Shown: positions 29,300 through 37,002 of the stretch, piece after piece | How positions within the stretch are numbered: the first letter of the stretch is position 1 | How the letters are laid out: each line of letters begins with the position of its first letter | Source of the DNA: Paulinella micropora | Lineage: Eukaryota; Cercozoa; Imbricatea; Euglyphida; Paulinellidae | Assembly: GCA_019918135.1 (NCBI GenBank) | Contig: WBZZ01000631.1 | Location: 1-64,000, forward strand | Length of the DNA stretch: 64,000 bases | Reading direction: 5' to 3' | Program-made: the position numbers and the translations under genes | The notes under the pieces: generated by a model | The model's database searches: none | What the model was told of the DNA's origin: nothing | Seen by the model: only the letters and a program-made list of their open reading frames with translations

Positions 29300-30901
29300 A
29301 TGCAGGAACGTTGGGCTAACCTAGCGGAAAAGATGCAGACGAGAGCAAGGACTGCACGCCTTCAGCCGGAGGGCGATAGCTCTAACAGTGACACGGACGG
29401 CCCCTCTGACACTGATGAGTCGGTCCCCGGGGAAACTTCCAAATTGGTCGCATCTAACGCAGAAGGGCCACCAGTTCCCAGGGAAACAGCCGTGTGTGGA
29501 CCCATCGCATCAGCTAAACGAACCAACCGGGCCATTGCTGAAAATCCCATCATCTTGGGCATGAGTGAGCACGAGCTCAAAAACCTGGTCCAGCGCCAAC
29601 AGGATGGTTATTTTGCTGTCTCGGATGCAATTGCAGCCTTTAAACATTGTTCTATGAAGCGCGCAAGGAAGGATTACGACAAACTGAAAGAACCCCTGAA
29701 TAAGCCCCCTTTTGGGGGCTCAATCAAAAAGATTTCGTTTCCGCGGTCCAACGGCAAAAAAGGTACTCCGGTTGCTTGCCTCCCTTACGACAAGCTACTC
29801 CTGCTGTTTGGCTTGGTGCCTGGACCGCAAGCTAAGAAGATCCAAAGAGAACAAGCGAACATCGCAACCAGAGCTTGTGCAGGTGACACCGAGCTAGAGG
29901 CCGCGCTCCCGATCCGGCGCGCGGCGCTGTCGGAGAGTACGCGGCGCGACCTGCTGGCGGGTGTCGATGCGGGGGGCAGCGAGGGGCAGGCGACTGTGGT
30001 GGCGCAGCAGGCTGGCCTGGTGCTCCAGCAAGAAGAACACGGCGCTACGGTAGCAGCGTCGCCGGCTGCCGCACCATCATCGGACGAGGCGGAGGAGCAG
30101 CAGCAACCTCTGTGGAAGCGCCGTCGTCTGGAAATCGCAGCCATGCAGGCCGAGCGTGAATACCTGGAAATAAAACGACAGCTGCTGGCGGCGCGCCGTG
30201 AAGTCTGCCAAGAGGAGGTGCAGACAATCCAGGCAGAAGTGGAGCGAATCGCTGCTAACCACAAGGGCGTGTTCAATGTGTTCCAGAGCGTGCTGCTAGC
30301 CTACAGACACGGTTTGCAGGAAGCGGGCGTGGCATTTAACGACCGCGATAAGAGTTTCTGGGAAGACCAAACGCGTAACAACGGCATTCGTACCATGAAT
30401 CTTCTTCATGCTGTTGGTGAAACAGCTCCCTTTGAGCAGATCCTGCCGCGCGTCCGCGCTCTGGCGCTGCCCGCCCCGGAGCCCGCGGGCGAGCCCTCTG
30501 CCGCGGATGAAACCGCGGATGAAAACGGGGAAGGCGAGGCACGGTCGGTGACCGGGGAAGGTGAGGCACTGTCGGTGGCCTCGGTTGCGGCGGGCGGGGG
30601 TATGCCGCGGGCCGCGCCACCGGCCGTGCCACCGGCCGTCGAGCCCAGCGTTGAGATTTCTCTCACCGATATCGTGCTCCAGTTGGCCAATTCACCCAAG
30701 CCCCGCGGTGCCGACCTAATCAAGCTGCTGATTCGCGCCGGCAAACTGGCAGCAGCTGCCTACCGCGCGCAGTACGGAGGACGTGACCCTCCCAAAGTAC
30801 AGCGCTTGGTAGGTGGAGCCATGCGCTTCGTAAACATCTATTATGCCCGGGACCGCGACCTGCTCACGGCTGCGTCCCGCCAGGCGCTGGGGCAGAACTG
30901 A
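29300..30901 (+). CDS. BRO/KilA-N-like protein with coiled coil and conserved C-terminus
   Basis: ATGs at 29300 and 29333 are both possible. A Ser/Asp/Glu-rich disordered head is followed at about residues 85-190 by a BRO-N/KilA-N-type unit. This includes QQDGYFAVSDAIAAFK, then PYDKLLLLFGLVPGPQAKK and the RxQANIATRACAGD stretch that closes this fold in many giant-virus proteins. A long Glu/Gln/Arg coiled coil spans ~255-325. The end has an AAAYRAQYG...LVGGAMRFVNIYY module that also survives alone at 49.99-50.28 kb. KilA-N/BRO domains usually bind DNA. Related genes lie at 48.2 and 52.2 kb, so this is the best-preserved member of a local family. Confidence 0.7.
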   Translation: MQERWANLAEKMQTRARTARLQPEGDSSNSDTDGPSDTDESVPGETSKLVASNAEGPPVPRETAVCGPIASAKRTNRAIAENPIILGMSEHELKNLVQRQQDGYFAVSDAIAAFKHCSMKRARKDYDKLKEPLNKPPFGGSIKKISFPRSNGKKGTPVACLPYDKLLLLFGLVPGPQAKKIQREQANIATRACAGDTELEAALPIRRAALSESTRRDLLAGVDAGGSEGQATVVAQQAGLVLQQEEHGATVAASPAAAPSSDEAEEQQQPLWKRRRLEIAAMQAEREYLEIKRQLLAARREVCQEEVQTIQAEVERIAANHKGVFNVFQSVLLAYRHGLQEAGVAFNDRDKSFWEDQTRNNGIRTMNLLHAVGETAPFEQILPRVRALALPAPEPAGEPSAADETADENGEGEARSVTGEGEALSVASVAAGGGMPRAAPPAVPPAVEPSVEISLTDIVLQLANSPKPRGADLIKLLIRAGKLAAAAYRAQYGGRDPPKVQRLVGGAMRFVNIYYARDRDLLTAASRQALGQN

Positions 30902-31033
30902 CGGACGGGCTGTTGGCCTGCAACTAGCCCCACCTTGTCATTAAATACAGACATACCGCACGGCCGGGCCAAGTACTACAGACGACCGACTAGCTCCGCT
31001 GCCGGGATTGTCCCCCTTCTTCCCCTTGGCTGT

Positions 31034-31065
31034 AATAAAGCCGTCCTTTTTAATAATTAAATAAA
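31034..31065 (+). terminator. Two AATAAA signals after the BRO-like gene
   Basis: AATAAA hexamers at 31034-31039 and 31060-31065 lie in an AT-rich gap between the convergent BRO-like and BTB genes, about 130-160 bp after the BRO-like stop. They could serve as poly(A) signals. Confidence 0.35.
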
Positions 31066-31159
31066 AAAGAAAACAGAGACACACAAGTTAGTAGTAGCCG
31101 CGTTTTTTTTCTTTTCATCTTGTTCCTTCTACTCTTTTGTGCTCAAAGTTTTGGTAGCA

Positions 31160-31951
31160 CTAGTGCTTGTTCGGGGGGCACTTACAAGGACGGGCCGGCC
31201 CGGGAGCCGACGGCCTCCGCCAATGGGGCCAGCTGAGGAAGGTATCGAAGGGCGTCACCTGTAGGTACCGCAGCTGCCTGACTACAGCACCCGCCAGACG
31301 AGCCGCGGTGCGGTCGAACGACACACAAAAAGTTTGCTTGTGTGACCAGTCAGCGCCTGGCAGTTCAGCGACATTTCTGGTTGAGCCCTCCCAATGAAAT
31401 GCTGGCTCGGCGTTGGGATTTTTAGCTCTGCAACAAACGCAGTAGCCTCGGATGCTAACGTGCTTGAGAACCCCATCCCCACCTTTGTCCTCGACCGCTT
31501 TGTGCGTGTTAATCCATTCGTCGGGAAACCCGAGAGGTATCCAGCACTCGCGGCAAAAGGCCACCTGGCTGAGCGCCGGGGTTTTCTCGGCCCGGAAAGC
31601 ATTGTAGGAACTCTTGTGCTCTGTTTCGTACAAGGCGTTCTGCGCAGTCACCGCGTACTTGGTACATTCCAGCACGTAGTAGCACGCCAGGGACTGTAGT
31701 AAGGCGTGCGGGCAGCCCGTTCTGAAATACGACAAGATCACGCTGAAGGCGTCCGGGTCCAGGTCCAAAAAAAGCGCCTCGCGACTGTGTCGCACGACCG
31801 GCGCCAAGACCTCTCGGAAGAAGCCACTGCGGGCCCGCAGGGTTTCGGCCCTGGTCTTGAAGAGAGTACCCCCGACGTCAAGCATGATGATGTTGTCGAG
31901 CTCGGGCCCCTGCGGCGGGCTGCACGGCTGGAGTGGCACTTCGTCGTCCAT
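31160..31951 (-). CDS. BTB/T1 (KCTD-type) protein with Cys-rich C-terminus
   Basis: Residues ~20-115 are a potassium-channel tetramerisation-type BTB domain: IIMLDVGGTLFKTR at the first strand, then LRARSGFFREVL and the FLDLDPDAFSVILSYFRTG motif. Such proteins often act as cullin-3 adaptors, so a role in redirecting ubiquitination is plausible. Residues ~130-185 hold Cys pairs (FCREC, YCVCC) that could bind zinc. The ATG at 31951 is the only good start, with a 20-residue acidic/Pro leader before the domain. It converges on the BRO-like gene and is followed upstream by an A/T-rich gap. Confidence 0.8.
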   Translation of the reverse strand: MDDEVPLQPCSPPQGPELDNIIMLDVGGTLFKTRAETLRARSGFFREVLAPVVRHSREALFLDLDPDAFSVILSYFRTGCPHALLQSLACYYVLECTKYAVTAQNALYETEHKSSYNAFRAEKTPALSQVAFCRECWIPLGFPDEWINTHKAVEDKGGDGVLKHVSIRGYCVCCRAKNPNAEPAFHWEGSTRNVAELPGADWSHKQTFCVSFDRTAARLAGAVVRQLRYLQVTPFDTFLSWPHWRRPSAPGPARPCKCPPNKH

Positions 31952-32299
31952 GCTCGCTCGCTTAAAAAAAGTTCAGCCTTTGGGAAGATTTACCAACTTC
32001 AGTCGATGCCTTCTTTTCTCTCCTTTTTTTTCGTCCGGGCTAAGGGGCGGGGAAATTCGTCCCCCACCTACATTTTTCCCCTTCCAAGAGCGTGCGCGGT
32101 CTTAATCTTTGGACACACCTGTATAAGAAAGGGAACCGACCATGACTTCTTCTTCTGAGCACCCCGTACAGTTTTTTTGGTGTTTTAATTTTTTTTACAC
32201 AGCCAAGCTCCCCGGTGCCTCCACTCTTTCCGGAAACATCTGTGTGCGCCACCTCCCGGCAGCGGTGTTCCTTTCTTTTTGCATGACGCCTCTTCAGTA
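31952..32299. other. Intergenic, no supported gene
   Basis: T-rich runs and a 70-residue minus-strand frame with only a GTG start (basic peptide). No ATG-initiated gene or shared repeat was noticed. Confidence 0.4.
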
Positions 32300-33385
32300 T
32301 TAAACATCGAAAGATGCTTGTTCGACTGTCTTGGAATTTGCGCCAGCTTGCGCGGCTAAATTTTTCTTTCTTTTCTCCAACCTTCGTTTTTCGCGGCCCT
32401 CGCGCGCTTGGAAAGCTTTGCTCTGTTTTTGACCAATTTCTGAATTTGGGTCTATCTTTGACTTGAATTGGTAGGATGCTGCACTTTTAGGAGCTTCGAG
32501 GCGAGGCGGCGGGAATTGCGTGTAGGTTGATCCCAGGCTCCGCAGCACCAAAGCCCCGCCGCAGGTTAGGACCGTCCTGAGTTGAGATTTCGGCTCGGCT
32601 GCTGTTTCCAGCTTCATCTTGAGCCAGACGGGCTCCGTAAAGCGCCAGGCCTTTGTCACGGATTCGCCTTGCTCCGGTAAGTTGCTGTCGTGTAACAACG
32701 GATAAAACCAGGCATCAGTACAATAGACGCGGACGTCTATTAGGTTTGTGCGGAGCGCTCTCTTATTTCCAAGGAGAGGTTGGACGTACCCATCCACACA
32801 TTTGAGCACTGCGTAAATGTTGCGCTGACGCTCAACTACGGCATACGCGGTCGTGGTCCAGCTATCCGCGCCATTTTCTTGAAAGTCGAGAGGGGTTGTT
32901 ATTGACGAGAAGGCCAGCAACCTGGCGAACTCGCTTTCTGCAACAACAGCCAGGTCGCGGACCAAGACGTTCGCGACCTGCTCCTGCCCTGGTACTGCTA
33001 GCCACGCCACAGACGGATCTTTTTCGAACCTTCGTAGGCGGGGTAGCTCAGCAGCCACTTGGTGGACCCATTCATCAATAAGCCTCGTGTGTGTCCCTGT
33101 CTGGATCTTCCATTTGTCTTGTAAAGTTGGATCGGAATAGAGGCCGTCGTTCTTTTGGAAAACCAGTTGCGGTTTATTTCTTTGTGTAGCCTCTTGGTTG
33201 AGCAATATTCGCAGAGCCTTGAGTCCCTCAGCGCCAAGGCCATTTAGGTTGATATACACATATGACCCCGAATCTGGCGTAAACTTTTCGAGCTTTGCCG
33301 TAGACTTGGTTTTCGCGTTGGCACGCTGGCCTTTCAAAGGCGGCTTCCCCGGAGGAGGCTGTGGAGCCCAGCCATTTGCAGGCAT
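32300..33385 (-). CDS. Uncharacterised 361-residue protein
   Basis: ATG at 33385, uninterrupted. The N-terminal ~35 residues are Pro/Lys/Ala-rich and disordered. The body (about 40-290) alternates strands and helices with several aromatic motifs (WLAVPGQEQVANVLVRDLAVVAESEFARLL; VRVYCTDAWFYPLLHD). The C-terminal ~60 residues are Lys/Arg/Gln-rich, as in nucleic-acid-binding tails. No known domain could be named. Its upstream gap contains plus-strand G runs, that is, C runs on its own coding strand. Confidence 0.65.
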   Translation of the reverse strand: MPANGWAPQPPPGKPPLKGQRANAKTKSTAKLEKFTPDSGSYVYINLNGLGAEGLKALRILLNQEATQRNKPQLVFQKNDGLYSDPTLQDKWKIQTGTHTRLIDEWVHQVAAELPRLRRFEKDPSVAWLAVPGQEQVANVLVRDLAVVAESEFARLLAFSSITTPLDFQENGADSWTTTAYAVVERQRNIYAVLKCVDGYVQPLLGNKRALRTNLIDVRVYCTDAWFYPLLHDSNLPEQGESVTKAWRFTEPVWLKMKLETAAEPKSQLRTVLTCGGALVLRSLGSTYTQFPPPRLEAPKSAASYQFKSKIDPNSEIGQKQSKAFQAREGREKRRLEKRKKNLAAQAGANSKTVEQASFDV

Positions 33386-33649
33386 GTTGGTTTTTAATAA
33401 CTTAGGCTCATACTACAGTTTCTGAAAGGAGGAGGGAAAAGGAAGAGCCTTTTTTCGCTCTTTTTTTTCAGGAGTGCACCGGGCCCGAGGGGGGGGGAGG
33501 CTGTTTATGTTTAATTCTTTTTTGGTTTGTGTGTTGGCAAAAAAGGGGGGGGGAGTGGCCGCGCAAAAAAAGAAAGGAGAGGCTGGGGACAGGGAGAGGG
33601 AGAGAAGGGTCCCACAGTCGCCCATAGTCTTTTGTTTTAGATGTGTCAG

Positions 33650-34519
33650 TCAACAAAACCATTGCACGACCGGCCTCTGGCGTTTGAGGCGCTCACTGGC
33701 TACTACCGTGATCATGGCGCGGCCGCGCACAACTAGGCTGCGGAGCGAGGGCAGACCTGCTGCTACTAGGCGCTCGATGGCGTTTTCGTCCATCAGGCGA
33801 TCGTAGGCACAAAAGTGCAGCCGCTGCAGCTTCGGCAGCGAAGCTAAATGGTCCAGGCCCGCGCCGGTGATCCGGTGAGTATAGTCGAGGCTCAGCCATT
33901 CTAGCCTGTCGAGCCGGCGCAACGTGGCGAGCCCCGTGTCGGTGATTGGGCCGCAGTTGGACAGGTCGAGCCGCCGGAGCGACAGCGCCCCCAAAGCCCG
34001 CAGCCCGGTGTCCGCGATCCTCCGGCAGCCGCTGAGGTGCAAACCCTGCACGCAACTGTCGGCCACGGCCGCCAGCCCTGCATTGGTGAGCCCGCCGCAG
34101 TTCCGCAGGGTCAGTTCGCGCACATAAACGCCGGCCGACAGCAGCTCGGACACCCTGGAGTCCTCGTCGTCCTCGTCGTCCCCCGCGCCATAGTAGGTCA
34201 AGCGACTGACGCGCAGCCCAGCGGTCAGCGGTCGTGCCGCTGCCAAACACCTGGCGGTGACCTGGACGCTACGCACTACAACCGCTGCTTCCAGGCACAC
34301 GGCGCGGAACACGCCTAGCAGTTGCCGGTGCAGCCTGTCGTTCAGCAGGAAATCGGGCTGCTCGAAGCCCGCCCAGAAGATCGCACGCTTCCGCACCAGC
34401 GCCGAGAGCTGCCGGCACGTCAGGGCCAGGGCCAACAGCCCGCGGGGATACAAAAAGATTCTCACCAGGGGCCACAAGCTATCGGGCAACGCCAGCAGCG
34501 GCGCTTGTACTTTCTCCAT
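33650..34519 (-). CDS. F-box-like/LRR protein (289 aa)
   Basis: From the ATG at 34519, an F-box-like stretch (LLALPDSLWPLVRIFLYPRGLLALALTCRQLSALV) spans about residues 6-40. The second half (about 130-265) is cysteine-type leucine-rich repeats such as VRELTLRNCGGLTNAGL, LRRLDLSNCGPITDTGL and LEWLSLDYTHRITGAGL. These are the hallmarks of an FBXL-type substrate adaptor of SCF ubiquitin ligases. An acidic loop (GDDEDDEDS) lies before the first repeat. It is shorter than the two other LRR genes in the window (43.9 and 58.6 kb) and not a recent duplicate of either. Confidence 0.75.
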   Translation of the reverse strand: MEKVQAPLLALPDSLWPLVRIFLYPRGLLALALTCRQLSALVRKRAIFWAGFEQPDFLLNDRLHRQLLGVFRAVCLEAAVVVRSVQVTARCLAAARPLTAGLRVSRLTYYGAGDDEDDEDSRVSELLSAGVYVRELTLRNCGGLTNAGLAAVADSCVQGLHLSGCRRIADTGLRALGALSLRRLDLSNCGPITDTGLATLRRLDRLEWLSLDYTHRITGAGLDHLASLPKLQRLHFCAYDRLMDENAIERLVAAGLPSLRSLVVRGRAMITVVASERLKRQRPVVQWFC

Positions 34520-34783
34520 GCTGGCTGGCACCCAACCAATCAGTGAGCCCGCGGAATTTTTGGCAGCCCAAACTTAGGGTTTATTCTTCTGCTAGCGGGG
34601 TAGGGGAGGGGGGGGGGGGAGGGAGGCTGACCTCCGCGGCCCCCCCCCCTACGCGGGCACTCTCTTGGGCCTTGCCTCCGCCCCCCCCCCCCCTCTTTTC
34701 CGTCATCGGTTAGCAGACACTGCAGGCCCGCTCTACTCCTCCCCCCCCCCAAACACCGAGTTCTCCTTAAAACTTGGGGCCGC

Positions 34784-34969
34784 ATGAACCGGCGGCCGCC
34801 AACCGAATGGACCGAGGCCGACCGGTACGTAGGGCGCGAGTGTTTTTTTTTTATTCAAAACCAAACAGAATCAGCCTACGTGTCCCTGCACGGATTTCTC
34901 CCCGAGGGGCTGGTGCAGATATCCCTGCGGGCGCGCCTGGCTCCCAAGCACCATGAGAGCGAGCTCTAG
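34784..34969 (+). CDS. Possible 61-residue small protein
   Basis: An ATG-initiated frame with protein-like composition (CFFFIQNQTESAYVSLHGFLPEGLVQISL), preceded by a C-run leader of the kind seen before other plus-strand genes. It stops shortly before the convergent DUF285 gene. No homology could be recognised. The T/A run inside is a weak spot for frame calling. Confidence 0.35.
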   Translation: MNRRPPTEWTEADRYVGRECFFFIQNQTESAYVSLHGFLPEGLVQISLRARLAPKHHESEL

Positions 34970-35066
34970 CCCACGTAGCTGGCCTAAACACAAAACAGGG
35001 CACACAGACAGTGAGGCACGTAGCAGCAGCCCCAGCACGGCGGCGTGCCCACTAAAACCCCCCAGG

Positions 35067-36372
35067 CTAGACCTGGCATTTCGGGGGCACTTGCTGCTGC
35101 GTCAGGCCGGACTGGTCGCCGAAGCCGGTGCACGTACTTACTTGCGGCAGGCCCCAGCCGCTCAGGTCCGCCTTGTACGCCGTGGCCCCTAAGAACATGT
35201 TGTTGACGAAACGGGCCGCCGCCAAATTCCAGCTAGCCACCGAGCGGTTGAAGGAACTAGCCCCCTGGAACATGCCCGTGAAGTACACCACGCCGCTCAC
35301 GTCCCAGCCGCTAATGTCACCATTAAAACTTGTGTGGTCTAGGAACATGTACTGCAGGTCATAGATGTGCGACGTATCCCACGAACCAATGTCGGGCCGG
35401 ACGTTGGGCGAGTTAGCGAACATGTGCCGCAAATAGTACGCGGACGTCACGTCCACGTAGCCCAGGTCGTACGTGAGCGCCGGCAGGTCCTTGAAGGCAT
35501 ACTCAAAGTTGGTAATGCCCGCACAACAAGCCAGCTCGGCCCAGGGTGGCAAGTACCGGAGGTTGACGGCGCCGGTAAAGAAATAGCCAAACGTCTGGTG
35601 CAGCTGCAGTTGGCCCCAAGAGGTGATGTTGAGAATAGCCGCCTTCTGGGCCACCGTCAGAAAACTCAAGGACCAGCCCGGCATCACGCCCCAGACCTGC
35701 ACAGTGTAATTCCCTGCCTGGGCGTACGTGTGCAGGACCGGGGCGCTCTGCGAGCCGACGGTGGGCGCTTCGAGGCCGCCGCCGTCACCCCAGTCGACCG
35801 TGATGGTAGGGTCCGGTACGCCGCTGCCACTCCCGTCGATCTGCGCCGGCCGGCGGCGCGGCACCAGGAGATCTGCGGCCCAAAAAAAAAACAGGCATGG
35901 AAGCAAAAATAGCAATAAATAGGGAGTGAGCGGGAGAGGGGGGGGGGGAGGTTTGCTGGTTTCTTGCGGGGTTCCTTTCCCTGTCTCTGATTTCTCTTGC
36001 TGGCTGCTTTGCCTTGCTTGGACCTTCTTGTTCTTGGCTTGATTCTTCGCCCTGGAATTGACGCCTGCGATTCGGGAGGTTGTGTTCAACGGGCAGCATA
36101 AATTCGCTGCCAGCGGATACTTGGATGGCCATGACGAACGGCTGTGGTGTAGGCGTAGGAGAGGGACTTGTCGTGAGAGAGGGACTTGTCGTAGGAGAGG
36201 GACTTGTCGTAGGAGAGGGACTTGTCGTGAGAGAGGGACTTGTCGTAAGAGAGGGGCTGATCATGGGCGGCGAGGTCTCATATGCACAGTAGGCATTAGC
36301 CAACGACCAGCAGGCGAGCCACACAACCAGCGGGGCCCGGCAGCGCGTAGCTGGGAAAGGTAAAGCTAGCAT
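35067..36372 (-). CDS. Secreted PKD + BspA-like (DUF285) protein, spliced
   Basis: Exon 1 runs from the ATG at 36372 to 36051, exon 2 from 35872 to 35067, giving 375 residues. A signal peptide (LVVWLACWSLANAYC) is followed by a Ser/Thr/Pro stalk of TTSPS repeats. A conserved TPQPFVMAIQ segment leads to RRR. After the intron comes a PKD-like unit (ITVDWGDGG...LHTYAQAGNYTVQVWG). BspA-type DUF285 repeats follow, each with a W-containing unit such as GSWDTS, SGWDVS and GMFQGASSFN. This family forms surface-exposed, adhesin-like solenoids in protists, bacteria and some giant viruses. It stands head-to-head with its longer paralog (37.0-40.4 kb), matching it almost to the end (STCTGFGDQS...PPKCQ). 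A virion surface or host-adhesion role is plausible. Confidence 0.75.
35873..36050 (-). other. Putative GC-AG intron (178 bp, phase 1)
   Basis: The donor reads CCAGG|GCGAAG and the acceptor is a C-run plus long T-run pyrimidine tract ending GGGCCGCAG|ATC. Removing 178 bp restores one frame through the whole gene, and the site aligns exactly with the 81-bp intron of the paralog, which has a GT donor. Confidence 0.6.
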
Positions 36373-37002
36373 GCGCAGTAAGAGAGCGAAAAAAAAAACC
36401 TGTTTGCTTGGTATCTTTAAAAGACCTTTAGAGCAGGTTTGCGCCACGAGGCGTGAAACAGGGAAAAGCCTGCCTAAGCTTTTTCCTGCATTTTCCCTCC
36501 CCTCCTTTGCTCCAGAGAGATACTCCCGACACCTGCCCCTCTCTGTCATACCAAAATTCCTTGTCAACTTGCGCCGCGGGTAGCTGTGGCCTCCTGCAGC
36601 TTGTTTTTTTTGGGCTCGAAGCAAGAGTCTCGCGCGAGATTCCGCCCCCGCCTCCCCTCCTTTGCGAGCGTCGGTGGGGGAGGGGGTGGTGGTGTCGGCC
36701 CCCCCCCCCCCTCTCCCTCCATCTTGTTTCGTCACAATACCCCCCCCGTTTCCCGTCCCTCCCTTCTCTCTTCATTTTCCTCACCTCTCACCAGCAGGCA
36801 CTATCTAGCCTTTGGTTCGGCACGAGCGTGGTAGTAGGGCTTGCCTTGTCAGGAGGACCACTCGTACGCTCGGTTGGCGTGTGTGCTTTTGCCTGGGGAG
36901 AGACAGCCGTGGAGCGTGAGCACCGTGCCCCCACCCCCCTAATTTGGACGCGGGATGGAGAGCCGGCGAGCGTGCCAGCCCCGTCCACGTGTGTGGGTAG
37001 GA
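36373..37002. other. Shared 5' region of the divergent DUF285 pair
   Basis: A 630-bp gap between the two start codons, with C runs near 36.70 and 36.74 kb. Frames crossing it are chance extensions of the two genes. No other gene was seen. It probably holds promoters for both paralogs. Confidence 0.5.
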
